From: Ilyonectria destructans
Lineage: Eukaryota > Ascomycota > Sordariomycetes > Hypocreales > Nectriaceae
Assembly (NCBI GenBank): GCA_020740775.1
Contig: JAHEWK010000028.1
Location: forward strand, 124,001 to 188,000
DNA length: 64,000 nt
Direction: 5' to 3'
In this document: positions 53,216 through 62,852 of the stretch, piece by piece
Numbering within the stretch: position 1 is the stretch's first letter
Layout: every line of letters starts with the position of its first letter
Translations under genes and position numbers: made by a program
The notes under the pieces: model-generated
What the model was told of the DNA's origin: nothing
The model's database searches: none
The model's input: the letters and a program-made list of their open reading frames with translations, nothing else

Positions 53216-54142
53216 TAGGTAGGTCCCCGTGGGTCGAAACATGAATAAACTCCGATCCGAACAGATGTAGGAGCCGGCGGGGAAGGGAATAAAAAAAGAA
53301 ATTAAAAAAAACCCCCCACAAAAGCCCTACAGCGCGAGTGACGCGGGGCAGTTTGGTAATCACACAAGAGTACACCACTTCGGCTAAAAGTCGGCCAAAC
53401 GAGATATGTCCCACCGCGGGAACGGCGACGGCACGCGAAGGGACTTCGTGCGGATAGCGTTGGGATGCCGGCGGGTCGAGCGACTTCAGCGTCCCTCTCT
53501 TGCGACACGCAAGACTCGATGATGTCCTTTAGCGTCTTCAGAACGTCGCCCTTCAGCGACGCGATCCTCTTGGCCAATGCATTGCCACCCTGCGGTCTGC
53601 TGAATCTGGCCCGACATGGGATGGTCGTGGTTATCTGCTCGCGCTCCGGACGTCTGCGCTTGTGCGACATCTACGGCCATTCGGCCGGCCTACGAAACCA
53701 AACTTTGCCTAAGCGCCTACCCCCTCCCGATGGGACGGGTTGGAGCTGTCTCGTGTAGGCAGCTTCTCAGCAAAGCAATCCTGCATGAGATGCCCGAATG
53801 CCCGAGGTGGCTTAGGATTCTAGGACGGTCTGCGCCCTGCCCCGGGACTAGAACTGCCCCAAACGGGCACGAGCCGCCCACAACCTTCCACTACGCATCG
53901 CTTCCGTCACGGCCGTGTGCCCCGGACCACGGACTCTGTCGCGGACTGTGACCTGGTTGGCTGGTTGGTTTATTCCTGCGGTTGCAGCCGCCATTCAGCA
54001 ACTATGTCCGGTAGCAAATACTCTGGTGACAGCCGAAGCTTTGCCGAGGTGACCCCGACTAGCCGAAGTGTGAAGAAGTGGACTGTGCTGGTTTGAACGG
54101 GTCATACTCGGGATCGGGCAAAAGATAATGTGACCGAGCAGG
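53216..54142. other. no supported gene
   Basis: It includes a C- and A-rich low-complexity stretch near 53287-53322. Open frames are short and unsupported. Confidence 0.35.
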
Positions 54143-54265
54143 GACGGCGAGGAGGCGTACGAGTACCTTGGCAGACCCATAAAAAAAACCAAGCTTGCCT
54201 CCCCAAGGCAAGGATAAGTTCTCTAGGGGCGCCACGAGTTGAAACCTCTGTCCCATCCCGGCGGT
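54143..54265 (-). repeat. leader-like duplicated segment, copy 2
   Basis: Diverged copy of 53085-53215 in the same orientation, about 1.05 kb away. Here the reading continues only into an unrelated short frame, so no F-box gene follows. Confidence 0.6.
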
Positions 54266-54590
54266 TGGATCCCATTGGTTGAACAGAGTGAACGGCGGAT
54301 GAAGAGGATTCAGCAGTATTGTAGTGTCCCGTGGCGCGTCGGCTCTGGCGAACTGCAGTTGCACCGCCGGAGGTGCTGGCCCATGGGCAAACGAACACGG
54401 GCAGTCGTGGTTGTGTCAACAATGCAAAGAGGGCCGAGTTTTTGATTGGTCTGTCGAAACTTTGTTTTTCCGACTCGGTTGTCGGGTCGGGGTTTCTCCG
54501 AGTGCCCGTCCAGCCGTCATGAAAACACGCGACTCGCAACTCTCCTTCACCACTACCCCCACGCGCGCGGCAAGGACGGGAGCAGTCGCC

Positions 54591-57006
54591 ATGGCGGGTC
54601 AAAACCGCTCAAAGGTCATCAAAGAACATCCTATTGGAAATGGCCTCGACTCCTTCCGTGCTTTGTTCAGTTCGATCTGTGAAGACAGGAATATCTCGCG
54701 AGTTCCCGACGCTGTAGAGCATCTTGGTCGAGAAGGTACTCTCCCTACTTTCGGGTATGCTGCAAGGCTTGTCTGACTGCCATATAGATTTCCAAAATTG
54801 CGTCCTCATCCTTCTCTCAGCGTTGCAGATCCATCCAGTGGCTCGACTCCTCCGTTCCGGCAGCGGCATATCACTCTTTAGTGAGCTGTCGAGACTCAAC
54901 GCGTTGATCACATCTGATGATTTCGATTTCGACCGTATCAAGCCGCTCGTAAGATCGGCCCTCACCGACATTCCGGACGATAAAGTTATCTGGAATAATG
55001 TCTACGACGCTGTCACAGAATCCACCCCGCCTCCCCGACCGATACCCTCGTCGATCCAACAAACGCCGCTGAGTCAGAACACGAGCGGCCTCGTGAACTC
55101 GTCGGAATTCCGCCAGAATGTGGACCCGATACTTAAGTTGGAGCTCGAACGTCTTTATGTTGGACTTCCCAATTTCCACAAAACCTTCTTTGGAGACTCG
55201 CCAGACCTCGACATGGTATCTGAGGCAGTCTTCCGGAAGTGTACCGAGGGCGAGAATCCACTCTTCAAGGAGGGGTGGAATGGATGGCCGGCAGGTGCCA
55301 AAGAGAGCGACGTGCTGACTTGGTTTGGCGGCTTAATCCCGAAGCTGGAAGCATTCGCAGGCGACCGCATTTCGACTCCGGCGGTTCGGCGAAAGCTGTT
55401 GGCGCAGCCGAGGACACCGCTAGTTGGCTCCACAGGCAAACGCAGCATGGATATCGGCTTCGTCAATAGCGACATCACATATAATCCTGACTCTGAGGAT
55501 TCGAGATATCGTTGGTCACACATCCTCGTTGCTGGCGAACTGAAAAGCAACCCGAAGGCGGACACAGCATCGATTGCATGGATTGATCTCGCAAGGTATG
55601 CGAGAGAGGTATTCGCCGCTCAAGACACCCGTCGCTTCGTCTTGGGCTTTACTCTCTGCGGGTCTCTAATGAGGGTATGGGAGTTCGACCGGCTCGGGGG
55701 GATCGCCTCCGAACAGTTTGACATCAACAAGGAGCATGGTGGGCTACAGTTTGTGACGACAATCCTGGGGTTTCTGCGGATGAACGAGGAGATGCTTGGG
55801 TTTGACCCTACCATTATAACATCCGGCGACCAGCAATATATTGAGATCGAACGAAACGACAAAATTGAGTGTCTCATCATTGACGAGGTCATGAAGCGAG
55901 CACGTTGCATTGCCGGCCGGGCGACAACCTGTTGGAGAGCACATGGTAAGGAGGATCCTCAGACGCCGCTTGTTATCAAGGACTCATGGCAGTACACGGA
56001 TCGGGCCGAAGAAGGCGAACTCCTCCGAGAGGCGACTGAGAAAGGCGTGGCTAATGTTGCCCGATATTACCACCACGAGACTGTTTGCGTACGCGGTGCT
56101 GATGACGACATTCAGCAAAACATTCGAAAGGGGCTGGACATCACAACAGCTACGAATTATCGACTAGGACGTGCGATGTTGCCGTCAAGTGCAAGTGCCT
56201 CCAGTGTTTCTCGCCAAGGGCGAGGCACCAGTGCTGGTATGAAGCGGCCATCCAGCGAAACTGACGCCGCCGTACCGCTGAGCAAGCGACCCTGTTCAGC
56301 ATCTCCGACAAAAGTCAGCATCGACACGTTAGCAAGCCGGATACATCGACGTGTCATTCTTCGTGACTACGGGAAACCGATCTACAAGGCAAGCTCTCGA
56401 GTGGCTCTGCTTACCGCGCTGGAGGGCTGCATTGACGGCCATCATTCCTTGCACAAGGCGGGCCTTCTCCATAGAGACATCTCCATCAACAACCTCATGG
56501 TGAATGAGGACGAAAAGAACCGTTCCTGGACAGCCTTCTTAATCGACCTGGACCTTGCTATAGCGCAGCAACGAGAGGCTACATCGGGAGCAAAGGGAAA
56601 GACTGGAACGAGGGCGTTCATGGCTATAGGAGCGCTGCTGGACGAAGAGCATTCCTTCATGCACGACCTTGAGTCCTTTTTCTGGGTGCTGTTCTGGATA
56701 TGTATTCACTACAACGGCCCGGACGATGGCAAACCGGTTCCGCGATTTGAAAAATGGAATTATGTGGATACGGATGAGTTAGCAGAGTTGAAGAAGGGCC
56801 AGGTTTCCCATGAACGAGACTTTATCAAGACTACAAGGGAGTACTTCACGTCACACTACCAGCCGTTGATACCCTGGGTTAACAGGTTGCGAAAGGTGGT
56901 GTTTCCCAATGGCAGGAGATGGGAGAAGGAAGACGATCAGTTATATCTGCGGATGAATGGTATTCTTCGGGAAGCTCAAAAGGATATTAAGGTGGCAAAT
57001 GTGTAG
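54591..57006 (+). CDS. FunK1-type fungal protein kinase with D...ExK motif
   Basis: Exons 54591-54735 and 54788-57006 encode 787 residues; the 52-bp intron runs GTACTC...ATATAG. The C-terminal kinase part has HRDISINN (610-617), LIDLDLA (D635, in place of DFG), KTGTRAFMAIG and a conserved SFFWVLFWI helix. The middle region, conserved in this family, carries D270 (MDIGF) and E299-x-K301 (GELKS), the spacing of a PD-(D/E)XK nuclease core. N-terminal residues 1-120 are unrecognised. FunK1 kinases are expanded in multicellular fungi; substrates are largely unknown. The ATG at 54591 gives the only start that joins the frame through the intron. No lesion is seen. Confidence 0.85.
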
Positions 57007-57510
57007 CTTGGTGGCACTATTGATCGCGATTGGCCTAATGCAACGAGGCAAGTTGAAAGACAGGTGGTCTATGTAGTAATAGTCTCCTATATACTTTCCG
57101 CATCATCCGTGTGCCTTCCAGTGCCGAGCGGTTGGTCGCATAATTGTCAAATCTCGGCGATGCAGTCCGGCCAGCATCCATTTCAGCGCCACCGCTATTG
57201 CTGCGAGTTCCGCTGTGTACGGGTTCTGTTCGTCTCTGGATCCGAGAGTGACCGAGTAGCTGGCCAGCATCTCGCCTTACAGACAGCGGACACCACGAGA
57301 AGGCCTGCAGCCTCGTCCCAATGCTCTTTCAAGCAGTATCCGGCGTGCCCGCCGGAGGAGGCTTGTACCGTTTGTACAATTGCTTCTTAGATAATTTTCA
57401 TCAATTGAGTGGTGCCAACTCTAACCATGTGGAGTTCGCTGTCTGACAAAAGGCCCCAGACCCCCGAGTTCGATGTCACCAACCGGGACCCACAGCGCCG
57501 GGCCAGGCTT
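57007..57510. other. no supported gene
   Basis: 3' region of the kinase gene; nothing else is recognised. Confidence 0.4.
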
Positions 57511-57634
57511 TCTATCCATACACGTATGGAATAAGTTAATCCATATGGAACTTCCATACGCCATATTCCATATTCCATACCAGATTGCTCTATTCCATAC
57601 GTATGGAAATACACCGGAAGAATGTTAATTCCGG
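57511..57634. repeat. cluster of TTCCATAC/GTATGGAA palindromes
   Basis: Two near-identical palindromes (TCCATACACGTATGGA at 57515-57530 and TTCCATACGTATGGAA at 57593-57608) enclose several direct TTCCATA copies. A further pair CCGGAA...TTCCGG lies at 57614-57634. This could be a small foldback element or a binding-site cluster. Confidence 0.6.
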
Positions 57635-57910
57635 TGTGGTCCACTCCAGAGCGACGCCATCGTCCAAGCCACTGATTTCCGTCAGCAACAAAACATGTCG
57701 TGTCGTTATCGACCGGTCCCGCTCGCTCGACGGCTCCGAGAAGAACATCAACAACAATACCGTTTCTCCAGAACGGCCGTCGGTATCCATTCAGTAGCAA
57801 CCTACTATGTCCGCCGAGTCAGAGCGTGTCTTTTCTGGTGCACGACTTACAATATTCTAGCGTCGATGTCAGCTAGGAAGTCGTACACTTTGAGAGGGGT
57901 GAGTGCATGA

Positions 57911-58048
57911 AGAGCTGGAGGGAGCGCCGGAGCCTCCACCGCCTCCGCGACCGCGACCGCGACCGAAGCCCCCAAAGCTGCCTTGATATGCACCTGGATG
58001 GCCACGGCCTCTTCGGCCCCCTCTAGGTCCTCGTCCGCGATCCGACAT
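57911..58048 (-). pseudogene. orphan RGG-box N-terminal exon
   Basis: From ATG 58048 the minus strand reads MSDRGRGPRGGRRGRGHPG, then FGRGRGRGGGGGSG. This is an RGG-rich start like those of fungal Argonaute or other RNA-binding proteins (resemblance only). The frame is lost soon after 57911; another frame reads ALTPLKVYDFLADIDARIL and then stops. No downstream domain is found, so this is probably a relic of a gene start. Confidence 0.35.
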
Positions 58049-58839
58049 GTCGCAGCCTGTTTACTTTTCTAATTTCTGTTTCGGAAGTTCATGTGAGATT
58101 GCTACAGCGATTGCACTGTGTCAGACAATTGGCTCCACGGGGATCATTGATGGCACCAGTCAATTGATGAGAATTATCTAAAGAACAAAAGAAATTGAAC
58201 AGCCATGTGTTCGGGTACAGCTATTTAAGCTCATGTCGTTCGGATTGGAGTACTTGGTGCGACAATCCGGATGTAAAACCGGATACACGACTCCAAGGTA
58301 TGGGCCGCGTTTCACATTGCACAGTGGAACCTGGTGGTCATATGCGACAAACTGCCATAGTATAATGGGGTCGAGATATTGTCATACCGGTAGAGGTTAA
58401 CAAAATAACTCAAGGCTCGGTTTCTTCGCGCGGTGCGCAGAGTGATACCTACCAAACAACCAATCAAAGGCTCACACGGAAATGTACGCGTCACGCGTGC
58501 ATCATGAGGCGCATCCGTTGGTTTTTGATTGATACCTGTCGCACTCAGCGTGCTTAAAGGGTTAAAGTGAATATGATGAGTAGCAGCAAATGTGTTGATT
58601 GATTGTTGTCTAAGGTGCGGGGTACTCTAACCCACAGGTTTTACTTGAAGCACGCAGCTGGATTATTAAGTACAGTTGTTTCCTGAGGCTCGTTGAGATT
58701 ATGCCTGGCCTGCGACACCGCGCTTCTTAAACGGGACGTCGAAGCGAGCCGCCCCATCTTCAAAGGACATCTCATGTTCCTGCTTCGTCTTCATTCAAAG
58801 GCATCACATTTCTTCAGATCCGCCCAAATCAGCCCAAAG
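58049..58839. other. no supported gene; upstream of the small gene
   Basis: Intergenic sequence that probably includes the promoter of the two-exon gene at 58840. No repeat or RNA gene is seen. Confidence 0.4.
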
Positions 58840-59209
58840 ATGAGTAGCGACCACGAACACGCTGCGGCCGTGCAGAAGCTGATCGAGGGTAGGTGTATAT
58901 CTTCATGACAGACTCTTCGATGCTAATTCCATAGCGAATTTACGATTGCTGTTTCCTCGACGTCAAGTTGAGATAGTGACGTGTATCGATAAACAATTCA
59001 CATATGCTTGCCTGGTTGTGATGCCTGGTCCTCATGAGCTACGGCAAGAACCTAGAGTCCTATACAAGGGCCGCCCAGAGTTTGGCTGTGGGGCGGAAAT
59101 TTGGAGGGCGTTGGCGAGCGTTTTGGTCAAAACACAGGAGCTACTGGGTACATATGACATACCCCATGAGCCTGAGTCAGACCTGACGCAGGAAGGGACC
59201 GAAGAGTGA
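58840..59209 (+). CDS. small protein of unknown function, two exons
   Basis: Exons 58840-58888 and 58935-59209 encode 107 residues. The 46-bp intron has GTAGGT and CCATAG ends and GCTAAT as a possible branch site. The protein begins MSSDHEHAAAVQKLIEA and continues PRRQVEIVTCID, YACLVVMPGPHELRQEPRVL and WRALASVLVKTQELLGTYDI. It is soluble-looking, without signal peptide or recognised domain. The smooth splice join with good composition on both sides is the main evidence that it is real. Confidence 0.5.
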
Positions 59210-60441
59210 GCTGTTGACGCAGAATTTCATAGATGAAGGCACCTTGTGTATTTCATAATTGCTGGGAACTGTACGAACGTGACACATGAAGAGCCACATC
59301 CCATATAAGCTCAATTCAGCTTGTGGCAGTCCCACCTCCGAGTGTGGACTGGCTGGAACTGGGGCGGGTTCGGGACAGATGAGATCTATTCCAAACATCT
59401 CGGCGTACTAGATTCGTTTATGGCTCCATTGATGTACCATCATTGGTTGACGCACTTACCTCTAATCTCATTTTCTTCTTGAAGTTCAGTCCTTATTTTC
59501 CGTGAAAGCTCACATTTCGGCATTTCATGACGTGGGTCAGCTTGCTGGCATATCTTCACACTTAGCCGCGACCATTATGAGGTCATAATGAAATGTGTAC
59601 ACCTTCAGGTTTGGCAGCCCATTCCTGGGACGACCTCATATCATGAGGATAGTGATAGAGCTTGATTGATGGTTTTCGGCTTTGCATGCTTGCTCTATTC
59701 AAGCTGCCGTTCTTGTCGGGTGTATCTTGGTTACCCTACACATATCACCTGTCACAAAAAAGCCTGACCAGGTGCATTCACGCTCTATCCCTTATACTGG
59801 GAGAAAACGTATTCATGCTAGTCTTTCACCGATTGAAAGTCGCAAATAAGTAGCATTTAGCCTTTGGGCGAGCTTTGATGGTTGTTAGAGCCGCATTCGA
59901 ATTTGACATGAGGGGCTATGAGTAGAATCATCGCATATGGAATGTAATCGTCAGAATGTCGTCAGTGGGTCCGCGATTCCCCTCCACACCCTCGTCAACC
60001 CCAGGAAAATATCCGGCCACAATTCATACTGCAGAGGTTGGAGCATAGAGTAGCAAATTGGTGAGGATGAAACTACACAGTCGACCTGGGAATACCCTTT
60101 TCCTAGTCTCGATCCGTGTATTTTGTAGGCTAGTCACATATGATGCATATCCGAGATCGAGCCTCTGCAATTTACGTAGTCCCAATTGCGTGACTGGACA
60201 TGTGTTGCTATCATAGTTCAAACGCACGATCGCTGTTATGAATGATACTCATGGAAGGACCTCAGCACAGCCGCGGTTATCAAACCCCGAAATCCTCCAA
60301 TAATGCCCCATTATACATAGGCTCCCCATATACCACCTGCGTCTGCAGTACAACGACTGGTAGTGCATACGCCCCAAAAGCTTCGATTCCGGAGTCGGGC
60401 TGCTACTCCCTAAGGCTCGTTCTGTTCCGTTTTGAAAAACT
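59210..60441. other. no supported gene
   Basis: AT-rich intergenic sequence between two convergent small genes; nothing is recognised. Confidence 0.4.
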
Positions 60442-60690
60442 TCACGGTATAGGGGCCAGCAAGGCTACCTTGGCACAAGCCGCGGAGCACGTCCCAAACG
60501 CGCTGTTGCAAGCGACGATGGTTGCTGGGGCTGTAGCTCCGATGGTAGCGCCCCAGGTGTACCCGGCTGCACCGTAGCAAGCCATAACGACACCAGCGCA
60601 ACCGGCTTGACAGACACCGTACGCGACAGGCCCCGCGGAGGCAGCCGTCGAGAGGATGGCAAGGGTGGGGACAGGGGATAAGAGCTTCAT
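60442..60690 (-). CDS. small secreted cysteine-rich protein
   Basis: From ATG 60690 the minus strand encodes 82 residues. The first 18 or so (MKLLSPVPTLAILSTAASA) form a signal peptide. The mature part is rich in Ala/Gly and has six cysteines in two clusters (VCQAGCAGVVMAC and VACNSAFGTCSAAC). Fungal relatives that I recall are short secreted proteins sometimes labelled zygote-specific; their function is unproven. A longer frame from 60744 adds 18 residues that would mask the signal peptide, so the inner ATG is preferred. The composition is unlike typical effectors with many disulfides, but secretion is likely. Confidence 0.72.
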   Translation of the reverse strand: MKLLSPVPTLAILSTAASAGPVAYGVCQAGCAGVVMACYGAAGYTWGATIGATAPATIVACNSAFGTCSAACAKVALLAPIP

Positions 60691-61275
60691 TTTTGATGTT
60701 GCTGTCTTGATGGAATGTCTTTTGGTATGCGATCTGGGTTCCACAATCCTTTCAAGTATAAGGAGAATTGGGTCACGCCCGTACGAACAGAGCTTGAACC
60801 TATAGAATCTCGTTGAGGTTGTGTGTTGTTTAGATTGCAGTGTAAAAACTGGCCGACTTCGATGTGGGTGCGGGTAAATTTACACCCATAGGACATGCGA
60901 ATCCGGCTCCCACCAGGTTTGAGTCCGCGGGGACTTAGTGGAATTCACGCAGGCAGTCGACGGAGACATTTTATTTCGTCAAAATTCAAACACATCGATG
61001 CATACAGCAATACCTAGATCAAAAGATAGAGAAGAGCGTAATTAATTGATTTATACCAAGAAGACTATTTTTTCCTTACTCTTGACCAAGAAACTCGCAA
61101 TAGAAGGCATGCATCCCGTTGTTAAGACGAAAGCATGGTCTGAGCTCAGAGAGGCTGCTTACGAAATATCGTTACAGCCCTGTCAATTGTCGTTACACCC
61201 TTGTCGTTTGTCTGGGACTCGAACCAATGAGAGCAAGGCTTGGAGCGGACGGTATCCCTGCTGGCTCCACAGTGA
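60691..61275. other. no supported gene
   Basis: Upstream region of the secreted-protein gene; nothing else is seen. Confidence 0.4.
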
Positions 61276-61400
61276 TGTCCTAAAACAGCTAGCTAGGCTG
61301 AATGTAAACAGGAGAGGCAAACCGGTCGCGGTTTGCGCAAAGGAGCCTTGAGGAACGAAGTCGGATATGGTTGATCCCGAATAGAGGCAGAAGAACGTTA
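61276..61400 (+). repeat. LTR-like fragment with paired hairpin
   Basis: 61311-61347 aligns with 15288-15324 around a hairpin (GCAAACCG...CGGTTTGC here, GCAGACCGC...GCGGTCTGC there), including the flanks ACAGGAGA and GGAGCC/AGAGCC. It is read as a relic of the same LTR family. Its limits are uncertain; TGT at about 61277 may be its start. Confidence 0.4.
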
Positions 61401-61820
61401 TATCACACATCAGATGAGTGTAGAATGCAAGGTTCGAACTTTACTCCATAGGCGGGGAAATGGCTTACAGTACCTAGTGCGGGTGGGTCTGTTGGCGACA
61501 TGTGGATACATCTACTGTAGTTTTACGATGGCACAGTAGAAGAAAGTCAAGATCTATTTTAATAGTGGGTGGAGAATTGTTTTAATATAGAATCAGCAGA
61601 CAAGGAGATATATCAGCTCAGAAAATGAGGGGTGGGTTGTCGTTGTGTCGCGTGGGGCTTGGTGAAATTTCAAGCGCGGTTCCAAATGGACATTTCAGCG
61701 CAGCAACGGTCAACCACAACAATAATGGTAGCAAAAATAGCATTGCACAATAGATAAAACTGTACTTAATCCAACTCACCAATTCATTTTTGTTTGCAAA
61801 TGTTGGTGCGCACTTTATGC

Positions 61821-62247
61821 TCAATCAAAATCGCAAATCGGCGTCAAAAGTGAGAACGGAGACCGTGCACCACGATGATGCTTATGTAATCTTGTTGGCA
61901 CCCCTGTCGAATGCGAACCGACCCTTGGTCGAAATGACCAATGCCATCCAGGCTTCAAGGCGACAGTATCCCGGTCAGAACTCATGAACCAATACGGTAT
62001 GATTTCGACGACGACAGTATCCTTGCCAGCAAGCATAAGCCAATCTAACTCAGTCTTGACAGCGACAGTATCCATGCCAGTAGCTGTGAACCAATCTGAT
62101 GGGGCTATGGGAGCGACAGTATCTTCGTCAGAATCCACGAACCAGTCCTGCGGCTTGATGGCTACACTATCCCTGTCAGCATCTGCGATCAATTCGATGG
62201 GCTTTTTAACAGCGACTGCATCCTTGCAGGATGAACCGCGATCCTAA
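61821..62247 (-). pseudogene. decayed tandem peptide repeat (DTVAxKPxDWF type)
   Basis: The minus strand encodes about five units of 16-17 residues with the pattern D-x-D-T/S-V-A-x-K...DWF (for example DSVAIKPQDWFVDSDEDTVA). The DNA period is about 51 bp, with the word GCGACAGTATC on the plus strand. No proper start codon or flanking domain is seen, so this is a fragment of a repeat protein gene. The plus-strand frame over the same bases is threonine/serine-rich and judged a shadow. Confidence 0.45.
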
Positions 62248-62852
62248 TTCAACAAGCTACCCTATAGACATTCCACCCGTTGTCGTACACTTCTCTGGGA
62301 AGTCACGGGCGAAGTTGTAGTCGTGAAGGAAAGGTGAAGCTGGAGTTGAGAGCAGAGCGGAGTGGCTTGGGCGGGAAAATCAAAGTTGGGCTTCGGGTTG
62401 CGGGTTGGGACGTGTGTCGCGAAAGGATAAAATAACACAAAGAAATCAACCAAAAATTAGGCTTCAGTAGGCCATCGATGCATTCCAGTCCAAGGCTGAT
62501 AATGTCCGAGGTCAAGAGGCAGGAAGGATTGACGAAGGAAACGACTTTCGAAATAAGATAAACTACACACCATTGCACCTGTTATTTCGTGAAATCTCCG
62601 CGTTATTCGATTGAGCAAGCCACCCGAAACCAAACTTGGGTCGGCCCTTCCCCCGATGTTTACCCGACAGAATGGTGATTATCGCCCCGCCAACCACGAT
62701 TTCTCTACCCTCCACAATAAACATTCATTCCTCCAACGACTGTGCCAACTTAAGCGCACTATTCTATCCACAAAGATAGAACTTGTATTTAATCTCAAAG
62801 TCTTACCTGACCCTATATACCTCGCACATATCCCAAGAATCAGCACATCTTT
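62248..62852. other. upstream of the PD-(D/E)XK gene; nothing recognised
   Basis: No gene is supported. A short GGGCTTCGGGTTGCGGGTTGGG-like run occurs near 62390. Confidence 0.4.

Noticed and set aside
61195..61260. Minus-strand GGTTCGAGTCCC resembling a tRNA B-box
   Set aside because: No matching acceptor stem, anticodon arm or A-box at the right distance.
61984..62247. Threonine/serine-rich plus-strand frame over the peptide repeat
   Set aside because: The minus-strand reading keeps a better conserved unit; this is its shadow.
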